Origin: Planctomycetia bacterium
Lineage (GTDB): Bacteria > Planctomycetota > Phycisphaerae > Phycisphaerales > SM1A02
Assembly: GCA_005799475.1 (NCBI GenBank)
Contig: SYGQ01000032.1
Coordinates: forward strand, 1 to 5,641
Length of the DNA: 5,641 nt
Direction of reading: 5' to 3'
Made by a program: the position numbers and the translations under genes. A model generated the notes under the pieces. That model was not told the origin of the DNA. It was given only the letters and a program-made list of their open reading frames with translations, and searched no databases. This document shows, one piece after another, positions 1-5,641 of the stretch (within the stretch, counting starts at the first letter, position 1; every line of letters starts with the position of its first letter).

Positions 1-1
1 C

Positions 2-2713
2 AACAGCGAATTGGCGAAGATCGCCGCCGCATTTCCCGATGCGAAGGCGAAGGCTGTCGAACTGGCCCCAGGGGAGTCCGTCGTTCTCGACCGACTCCTC
101 ACGGAGGCGCTGCGGACGAAGGACGCCGCAGGGGCCGATCAAGTGATCGCGCTCGCGGAGAAGTCGGCCATCGACCGCAGCATCCCGGCACTGCTGCGCG
201 GTCGCGTGGCCATGGAGCGGAACGACTTCGCCAGGGCCATCGAGCAGTTCGAAATCGCGCAGGCCCTGCCCGGTGCCGGTGCGGCCGGCTTCCGGCTCCT
301 CGGCGTTGCGAAGGAGCGTTCCGGTGACATCGCCGGTGCCCGCGACGCCTACCGCACCGCGTACGAGCGCCGCCCCAACGACATCGCGTCAGTGCAACTC
401 TATGCGGGCCTGTTAGCGCGCAGTGGAAACATGCCGGCGGCGCGTGAGGTTCTCCAGGCCGCAATGCTTGCGATGCCCGAGTCGGCGGAACTCCGGAACA
501 TCTTTCTCGAGGTCGAGGGGCAGTTCGGCAGCCGCGCGGACAGCATGATCGAGCGGCGACGGCTCTATGCCGTGCGGCCGAGCGATGTGGACAACGCGAG
601 GCAACTGCTGCGGATCCTCATCGAAACCCCTCCGACGCGCGAATTCATCATCAACTCTGACGGGAGCCAGAAGTACTCGGCCGCCGACTGGGAGTCGCTC
701 GGTTCAGACCGACGCGAGCAAGAACTCGACGCTTTGTCGCAGACCCAGCAGGCCGAGGCGCAGACCGTGTTCGACCGACTGCTTCGCATGAATGAGGACA
801 CCCGTCCTTCCATTCGCATCTATGCGGCGGCGATGCAGCGGGCCGGCCGCGGTATTGAGGCGGAGCGGACGCTTCGCGCTCTCGCCGAAAAGGAAACGGG
901 CCCGCTCGCATGGCGCGGGTGGTTCGACGTTGGAGAACTGTTGGCCGAAGACGGTCGTCCCGAAGACGGCAAGGTGTGCTTCGCGAAGGCCATCGAGCTC
1001 GACCGCTCCGGTCAGGGCGACGCGGCGCGTGCGGTCGCCGCATACTGGATCGACAACCGGCGTCCGCTCTTCGCGCGTGCCGTCCTTGAGCCCCAGTTCC
1101 TCGCGACACCGACGCTCGACCTTGCTCGGCGTCTTGCGTCGGTGCAACTCGAAGTTCGCGATTTCGCTGCGGCGAAGAAGACGGCCGCGGAAGTGGCGAG
1201 ACTGGCTGGTCCGGCCACGACCTTCAGCGATCAGTTGCTCTCGGCGGACATCGCCAACGCTGAACTCGAGTCGAGTTTCGGTGCGATGGATCCGGGCGAG
1301 GTCAAGGCCGCGCAAGCTGCGTTCGACCGAGCCATCGACGCGGCCATCAGGGCAGACCCAAGCAGCCCTGTCCCGTACATCGTGCGCGCCGGATCGCTGC
1401 AGCGGCGATTCCAGCGGGCTGGTGAGGCCGACATCCTCACGCAGGCGAAGCGCGACATCGACCGCGCCTATGAACTGCAGGCCAACTTCTGGCCCGCGAC
1501 CCGGCTGCGCGCGTCGATCTACATGGACGAGGGGGACATGCTGTCGGCGATCCAAGTCGTCCGTCGTTATGTGGAGCAGACTCCTAGGAATGTCGACGCA
1601 CGGCGTGCGTTGGTGGGCTATTTCATCGCCAGTGGCGACTTTCGGGGCGCGATCGACGCGGTCAACACCGCCATGGCCAGTGAACCCAACAACCCGGTTT
1701 GGATCGATGCGCTCGCTGAGGCCTACATCGCCGCAGGACAACTCAAGGAAGCGGGGGACGCCTACGAGAAGCTCTACCAGTCGTCCGGGGACATGGGCAT
1801 GCTCACCAAGTCGATCCTCATGCGCATTCGTGCGGTGCCTTCGGACTATGCAGGGATTCTCGCGGCGCTGCGGACGGCCAAGGGCGACACCAGCACCGTA
1901 CCGTTCCTCACCATGGCGGGTGCCGCGGCCATCGCCGGCGCCGGCGAGAACGATGTCCAGCGCAATCAAGGGGTGATCCAGTTACGCGAGATGTACAAAC
2001 GCGTCGCATCGGAGCCGACCATGGTCGACGGATGGATCATTGCCGCTGGTTCCCTCTATCCGGCGGACAAGGTCGCCGATCTCGAGAAGTTCATCAGCAT
2101 GGCAGCCGACGGCGTGATGACGAGCGCGCTCGAGCGGAACATCGCGAACCGCTGGGTCGAGGCGGGTCCGGGTGGTCCAGCCAAGGGCGTGGAGCACGCG
2201 ATCAAGTCCGTGGCCTTGGCCACGAACGATGACGAGAAGTTCCTGGGACTCATGATGCTCGGTAACGCGGCCTACGCGGCGGGCGACCGTGCTGCGGCGG
2301 CCGATGCCTTTGCGAAGTGCCTCGCCATCCATGCCGACAGCACGGCGGCGATCAACAATCTTGCCTTCATTGAGGCGATGGACCCATCAAAGGTCACGAG
2401 CGCCATCGAGCGATCCCGCATCGCACTCGCACACGAGCCGGCCAATGTCGACCTCATGGACACGCTCGGGTACGCACTTACAAAGGCCAATCAGTTGCCT
2501 GAGGCACTGAGCCACCTCCAGCGCGCCGCGCGGATGCGAGCCACGGCGCCGACCTATGCGCACCTTGCGATGGTTCAAGCGCTGTTGGGACGCCGATCGG
2601 AGGCCGAAGAGTCCATCCGTCGGGCGCGGGCACTTCGACCCGATGCCGAGGCCAGTCGCGAGATCGACGAGGCCGAGAAGAAGTTGACAGAGTCCCAGGG
2701 AACCCGCGGATAG
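2..2713 (+). CDS. Large TPR-repeat protein, 5' end missing (probable polysaccharide assembly/export scaffold)
   Basis: The frame is open from the left edge to a TAG stop at 2711-2713, giving at least 903 residues. The first possible start, TTG at 11, has only ten bases before it and no visible ribosome binding site, so the real start is probably upstream and any signal peptide is not visible. The protein is Ala/Arg/Glu-rich and alpha-helical. Numbering from the TTG, TPR-like helix pairs with the usual small-residue and A/Y/F pattern are seen around 59-86, 92-122, 126-156, 499-524, 530-560, 563-590, 745-775, 812-842 and 846-877. The stretches about 205-260 and 600-740 are less regular. TPR arrays bind proteins and have no catalytic residues, so no reaction can be named. 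The gene lies 17 bases before a Wzz/Wzc-like gene, which suggests a role in the same polysaccharide machine; large TPR proteins of this type (for example PrsT in PEP-CTERM/exosortase loci) are known in such clusters. TPR assignment is firm; specific function is inference. Confidence 0.85.
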   Translation, partial: NSELAKIAAAFPDAKAKAVELAPGESVVLDRLLTEALRTKDAAGADQVIALAEKSAIDRSIPALLRGRVAMERNDFARAIEQFEIAQALPGAGAAGFRLLGVAKERSGDIAGARDAYRTAYERRPNDIASVQLYAGLLARSGNMPAAREVLQAAMLAMPESAELRNIFLEVEGQFGSRADSMIERRRLYAVRPSDVDNARQLLRILIETPPTREFIINSDGSQKYSAADWESLGSDRREQELDALSQTQQAEAQTVFDRLLRMNEDTRPSIRIYAAAMQRAGRGIEAERTLRALAEKETGPLAWRGWFDVGELLAEDGRPEDGKVCFAKAIELDRSGQGDAARAVAAYWIDNRRPLFARAVLEPQFLATPTLDLARRLASVQLEVRDFAAAKKTAAEVARLAGPATTFSDQLLSADIANAELESSFGAMDPGEVKAAQAAFDRAIDAAIRADPSSPVPYIVRAGSLQRRFQRAGEADILTQAKRDIDRAYELQANFWPATRLRASIYMDEGDMLSAIQVVRRYVEQTPRNVDARRALVGYFIASGDFRGAIDAVNTAMASEPNNPVWIDALAEAYIAAGQLKEAGDAYEKLYQSSGDMGMLTKSILMRIRAVPSDYAGILAALRTAKGDTSTVPFLTMAGAAAIAGAGENDVQRNQGVIQLREMYKRVASEPTMVDGWIIAAGSLYPADKVADLEKFISMAADGVMTSALERNIANRWVEAGPGGPAKGVEHAIKSVALATNDDEKFLGLMMLGNAAYAAGDRAAAADAFAKCLAIHADSTAAINNLAFIEAMDPSKVTSAIERSRIALAHEPANVDLMDTLGYALTKANQLPEALSHLQRAARMRATAPTYAHLAMVQALLGRRSEAEESIRRARALRPDAEASREIDEAEKKLTESQGTRG

Positions 2714-2714
2714 C

Positions 2715-2720
2715 AAGGAA
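2715..2720 (+). promoter_or_regulatory. Ribosome binding site for the Wzz/Wzc-like gene
   Basis: The purine run AAGGAA lies directly after the TAG stop of the TPR gene and 10 bases before the ATG at 2731. It matches the anti-Shine-Dalgarno core AGGA, with slightly long spacing. It supports ATG 2731 as the start, and its position in a 17-base junction with no terminator supports co-transcription with the upstream gene. Confidence 0.6.
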
Positions 2721-2730
2721 CCAGATCGAC

Positions 2731-4935
2731 ATGGCTGTACCTATCCCTTCTTCGCATCCTTCCCGCCCTGCGGGGGGTGCGCGCGCAACTCCCACAAAAA
2801 ATGTGGCCGTCGATCCAGTTCGCATCCTGCGCCAGCATTGGAAGCGGATCTGCGTGTGGGCAGGCGTTGGCCTTGTGACGGCCGGCATCTTCCAGGTGGG
2901 GGCTTTCTTCATCTATCCGCTCTACAGCGGCAAAGTCGTGATGAGGCTCAGGAACCAACTCGGCGACGCGAAGGAGATCTTCGGCGAAGTCACGCCGCAG
3001 GAAGAAACCGTGGCCCGGCTCGCCCAGACCGAAGCGCAACAGATGATCTCGCGCGACATCCTCACGCGTGCCGTCTCCGACCGCGACATCCTCAAGACGG
3101 AGTGGCACAAGTGGTTCCTCGACGAGAACGGGCAGTTCATCATTGACGAGGCCGTGGATGACCTTGAAGATGACATCAGTTCTGGTCATCGCCGCGGAAC
3201 GCAGTTCTTCCTCCTCTACTGGTCCACGCATGTCCCCGGCGATGTCCCCATCGTCCTCAACACGATCGTCGACACCTACCTCGACGAGCTCAAGGCGGAG
3301 AGCGACAAGAAGTTCAACAACACCAAGAGCGTCTTCGTCCGCAAACAGGACGATCTCGACAAAGAGATCGGCACGCGCAAGGCCGACATCGCGAAGTACA
3401 TCAAAGAGGAGGGGATCCCTTCGTACGAAGAAAACGCCGCGCAGACACAGCGCGGGCTCGAGGAACTGCAGCGGCGGATCGCCGCCACGACGATGGAGTT
3501 GAGCCTCGTGAAGTCACAGCGCGGACAGGTGGATGCCAAGTTGCAGGGAAAGATTGAGCCGACCGAGGACGACATTCGCAGGGGCGAACTCGACAATGCG
3601 ATGGTGCAGCTCTCGCGCGACATCAACGACATCACGATCAACCTCACTTCGAAGCGGGAGCGCTTCGGAGCCTCGCACCCAGAAGTGCTCCAGAATGAAC
3701 ACCTCCTCGCCTCAGCCCACGCGCAGAAGAAGTCCGCCCTCGACGACATCGTCAAGCGTGACCTCCGTGGCGATTACAAGAAGCTCAGCGACCAGGTCGT
3801 GGGCTACGAGGATCTCATCAAGAAGCAAGCAGCGGATTACGCGGTCGAAACCAAGCGGGTGGAGGGGCTTGCCTCGAAGGTCTCGGAGCTCGAGGCGAGG
3901 AAGGAACAATTGACACGCCTTGAGGACGAGCGGGCGGAGATCTCCAAGGCCGTCAGCGACCTTGAACTGGCGCGGTCACGCATCGATGCCATTCCGGTGG
4001 AGACGGCGCAGCGGGCCCTGACGCCACGCGAGATTTCGTTCCCGAATCCGAAGGTGGTGCTGCCGGGTGTCTGGTTCCTGACACTCGCGTTCGGCGTTGG
4101 ACTCATCTTCCTCAAGGAGATGACGGATCAGCGCGTGCGCTTCGCCAGTGACTTGATTCCGATGACTGGCGGCAAACTTCTGGGTGTGATTCCGGACATC
4201 AGCGACGATGAGTCGCGCCCCGAGCAGGTCGAGTTCATCGTGCGTGACGCGCCGACCTCGGTGCTCGCGGAGAACTACCGGACGATCTGGTCGGGCGTCT
4301 CCAAGGCTCTCGTCGACGAGCAGGCGAAGGTTGTCGGAGTGATTTCGGCGATGCCGGACTCGGGAACAACGGCGCTCGTTTCCAACCTCGCGGCGAGCGC
4401 CGCCACCGTTGGCAAACGCGTCGTTGTCGTCGATGCAAACTTCCGCAAGCCTGGGGCGGCCAGCACCTGTGGCGGCTCCGATGAGGGTGTTGGTCTGGGC
4501 GAAGTCCTCGCCGGTTCCGCGCCACTCGACGCCACGATTCAACACTCACCACGAGGCTTCGACCTGATTGGCGCCGGGCAGGATCGGCCGCTGGAATTGT
4601 TTGACGGCGCGCGAACACTGCCGGTGATCGATGCACTCAAGGGCCGCTATGACCTCGTGGTTGTGGACATGGCTCCCGCGGCGTTCGCGGGTGAGTCCAT
4701 GGTGCTCGCCAATGCGCTCGATGCCACCGTCCTCGTCGTCCGCGCCATGCGCGACGAACGCGGGCTTGTCGCTCGTGTGTTGGGGCAACTCGGGAAGCAG
4801 CGCGCAGTGGTCTTGGGCGCCGTTCTGAGCCGTCCACAACAGACCGCGAGCGGGTACTACCGGAAGAACGCACAGGCGCTCGTCAGTTACTCGACGACGA
4901 CCGCGCCGAAGCCACAGGCGGCGACGGCAGGATGA
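2731..4935 (+). CDS. Wzz/Wzc-type polysaccharide chain-length regulator with degenerate BY-kinase domain
   Basis: This 734-residue inner-membrane protein has the architecture and length of Wzc-type polysaccharide co-polymerases. A Pro-rich cytoplasmic N-terminus is followed by membrane segment 1 (about 41-62), then a Wzz domain containing the family-like stretch 143-186 (DDLEDDIS...RGT...VLNTIVDTYLDEL). A long charged coiled coil (about 200-265 and 290-415) follows, then a Pro-containing motif (432-446) and membrane segment 2 (about 442-461). The cytoplasmic part resembles bacterial tyrosine kinases: LLGVIPDI (483-490), the ENYR helix (514-517), a P-loop-like MPDSGTTALVSNLA (541-554), VVVVDANFRKP (564-574) and LVVVDMAPA (642-650). 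A short tail carries Tyr709, Tyr710 and Tyr720. In the family, such proteins set polymer length and cycle between phosphorylated and unphosphorylated states with the export channel. Here the P-loop lysine position is Thr546, so normal ATP-dependent autophosphorylation is doubtful. It sits between a TPR gene and a polyprenyl-phosphate sugar transferase gene. Family and topology are secure; loss of kinase activity is inferred. Confidence 0.93.
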   Translation: MAVPIPSSHPSRPAGGARATPTKNVAVDPVRILRQHWKRICVWAGVGLVTAGIFQVGAFFIYPLYSGKVVMRLRNQLGDAKEIFGEVTPQEETVARLAQTEAQQMISRDILTRAVSDRDILKTEWHKWFLDENGQFIIDEAVDDLEDDISSGHRRGTQFFLLYWSTHVPGDVPIVLNTIVDTYLDELKAESDKKFNNTKSVFVRKQDDLDKEIGTRKADIAKYIKEEGIPSYEENAAQTQRGLEELQRRIAATTMELSLVKSQRGQVDAKLQGKIEPTEDDIRRGELDNAMVQLSRDINDITINLTSKRERFGASHPEVLQNEHLLASAHAQKKSALDDIVKRDLRGDYKKLSDQVVGYEDLIKKQAADYAVETKRVEGLASKVSELEARKEQLTRLEDERAEISKAVSDLELARSRIDAIPVETAQRALTPREISFPNPKVVLPGVWFLTLAFGVGLIFLKEMTDQRVRFASDLIPMTGGKLLGVIPDISDDESRPEQVEFIVRDAPTSVLAENYRTIWSGVSKALVDEQAKVVGVISAMPDSGTTALVSNLAASAATVGKRVVVVDANFRKPGAASTCGGSDEGVGLGEVLAGSAPLDATIQHSPRGFDLIGAGQDRPLELFDGARTLPVIDALKGRYDLVVVDMAPAAFAGESMVLANALDATVLVVRAMRDERGLVARVLGQLGKQRAVVLGAVLSRPQQTASGYYRKNAQALVSYSTTTAPKPQAATAG
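4929..4932 (+). promoter_or_regulatory. Ribosome binding site for the sugar-1-phosphate transferase gene, inside the upstream gene
   Basis: AGGA lies 7 bases before the ATG at 4940, an ideal spacing, and overlaps the last codons of the preceding gene, whose TGA stop is at 4933-4935. Ribosomes ending the upstream gene would therefore stop on or beside this site, which suggests translational coupling. It favours ATG 4940 over the in-frame ATG at 4946, for which the spacing would be 13 bases. Confidence 0.7.
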
Positions 4936-4939
4936 TCCG

Positions 4940-5641
4940 ATGGGAATGCAGCTCACCGGCCCACTGATTGAGTCCCACGCCCCTCTGGCTCCGCAAGCGC
5001 AGAGCGCGTTCATCGATGCTGTCGACACGCTGAACATCTTCGCGCCGGTCTTCATCACTGGGTTTCTCATCACCCTGGCGGCGACGCCGGTGGTCCGCAA
5101 GATCGCGGTGCTTGCCGGAGTGATCGACTCGCCCGATCGACTGCGAAAGCACCACGCGGTCCCGATCGCGTACCTCGGCGGGCTCGCCGTATTCATCGGG
5201 TTCATGGCGGCGATGCTGATGAGTTTCATCGCCATCGAGGGGGACGCCGCCGACCTTGCCCCCGTGCCCATCTCGATCCTGATCGGGGCGAGCGCGATCG
5301 CGCTGACCGGCCTCGCCGACGACATCTGGAAGTGGGATGCACGACTCAAGATCGCGGGCCAACTCGTGGCTGCGGCTGCGCTCGCGGTGTCGGAGATCGG
5401 CATCGGAGCCGTGACCGGCGTGCTCCAGCCGTTCTTTGGCGCGCCCAACGAGGTTCTGTGCACAATCGGCTCGGCCTCGATCCTGTGCGGAGACCTCTAT
5501 TACTGGGTGGGGACATTCTTCCTCGGGTTTGTGATCATCGCCGGCTGCAACGCGGCCAACCTGATTGACGGTCTGGATGGCCTGCTGACCGGATCGGCGA
5601 CGATCATGGCCTGCGGGTTCCTTGCGATCGCGCTTCTCCTC
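4940..5641 (+). CDS. WecA/TagO-like polyprenyl-phosphate sugar-1-phosphate transferase, 3' end missing
   Basis: The frame runs from ATG 4940 without a stop to the right edge, giving 234 residues; family members are usually about 340-400 residues, so roughly the C-terminal third is absent. The encoded protein is a multi-pass membrane enzyme with segments near 34-50, 76-99, 108-125, 138-161, 188-203 and 216-234. Family motifs are clear: IDSPDRLRKHHAVPIAYLGG (62-81), the Mg-binding pair in GLADD (Asp127-Asp128), and NAANLIDGLDGL (204-215), whose Asp210 and Asp213 match the catalytic-loop aspartates of WecA. The known reaction transfers a sugar-1-phosphate, often GlcNAc-1-P, from a UDP-sugar to a polyprenyl phosphate at the cytoplasmic face, starting glycan assembly. 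The His-rich loop that helps define the substrate lies beyond the window, so the sugar is not known. MraY is less likely, because the motifs and the neighbouring Wzz/Wzc-like gene fit the WecA/TagO branch. About 30 residues precede the first membrane segment, more than in E. coli WecA. The gene starts 4 bases after the previous stop, implying one operon. Confidence 0.92.
   Translation, partial: MGMQLTGPLIESHAPLAPQAQSAFIDAVDTLNIFAPVFITGFLITLAATPVVRKIAVLAGVIDSPDRLRKHHAVPIAYLGGLAVFIGFMAAMLMSFIAIEGDAADLAPVPISILIGASAIALTGLADDIWKWDARLKIAGQLVAAAALAVSEIGIGAVTGVLQPFFGAPNEVLCTIGSASILCGDLYYWVGTFFLGFVIIAGCNAANLIDGLDGLLTGSATIMACGFLAIALLL

Noticed and set aside
11..13. TTG at 11 as the true start of the TPR protein
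   Set aside because: The frame is open to the left edge, no Shine-Dalgarno sequence is visible in the ten bases before it, and the protein begins without a signal peptide or start-like context. A start upstream of the window is more likely.
704..1969. Long antisense open frame of 421 codons on the minus strand, within the TPR gene
   Set aside because: It lies wholly opposite the clear TPR gene. Long antisense frames are expected in GC-rich coding DNA, and its translation is Arg/Gly/Val-rich with no recognisable domain.
792..1976. 394-codon open frame on the plus strand in another frame of the TPR gene
   Set aside because: Its translation is dominated by Arg, Ser, Pro and Thr, typical of a shifted frame of GC-rich DNA, and it overlaps the real TPR-coding frame.
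2714..2730. Possible terminator or promoter in the 17-base junction between the first two genes
   Set aside because: The gap is too short for a hairpin plus T-run or for a -35/-10 pair, and none is seen; it holds only a ribosome binding site.
4932..4967. ATG overlapping the stop codon (ATGA at 4932-4935) as the start of the third gene
   Set aside because: Its frame ends after 11 codons at a TGA (4965-4967). The frame starting at 4940 encodes the transferase motifs.
4546..5463. 305-codon minus-strand open frame crossing the junction of the last two genes
   Set aside because: It is antisense to the kinase-like domain and to the transferase motifs (GLADD), both strongly supported; no family motif was seen in it.
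1..5641. CRISPR arrays, insertion sequences, tRNA or rRNA genes, tandem DNA repeats
   Set aside because: No direct-repeat/spacer pattern, transposase motif, terminal inverted repeats or RNA-gene-like segment was seen; nearly all bases are in the three coding frames.

Overview
The window is a tightly packed, one-directional block of three genes on the plus strand. All three look like parts of a bacterial exopolysaccharide, O-antigen or capsule assembly locus. The DNA is GC-rich with strong G/C preference at third codon positions. Signature features of the second and third proteins (Wzz/GumC-type chain-length regulator, polyprenyl-phosphate sugar-1-phosphate transferase) show a bacterium that makes a lipid-linked surface polysaccharide. 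The overall style (a very large TPR protein beside a fused Wzz/tyrosine-kinase-like protein in a high-GC genome) would fit a planctomycete, perhaps Phycisphaerae-like, or a similar Gram-negative lineage. That assignment is an impression, not something the window proves.

Layout: (1) positions 2-2713, the 3' part of a long TPR-repeat protein gene whose frame is open to the left edge; (2) after 17 bases, positions 2731-4935, a 734-residue Wzz/Wzc-type membrane protein with two membrane segments, a long coiled-coil periplasmic region and a C-terminal BY-kinase-like domain; (3) after 4 bases, positions 4940-5641, the first 234 residues of a WecA/TagO/MraY-superfamily transferase that runs off the right edge. 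No terminator or obvious promoter lies in the two short junctions, so the three genes are best read as one operon. The third gene's ribosome binding site lies inside the last codons of the second gene, which suggests translational coupling.

How they may work together (inference): the third gene would start the glycan by placing a sugar-1-phosphate on a polyprenyl phosphate carrier. The second would control polymer length and link it to export. The TPR protein would be a scaffold for assembly or export, comparable in kind to the large TPR proteins found in several exopolysaccharide and exosortase-linked loci.

The most interesting point is that the kinase-like domain of the second protein is degenerate at its nucleotide site. 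The P-loop lysine position is Thr546, the second acidic residue of Walker A' is Asn570, and the last Arg of the EX2RX2R helix is Trp520. The fold and a short C-terminal tyrosine tail remain. It reads as a pseudokinase-type Wzc rather than a sequencing error, because several motif positions have changed while the frame is intact. I did not find a wholly new system, CRISPR array, mobile element, RNA gene or repeat family.
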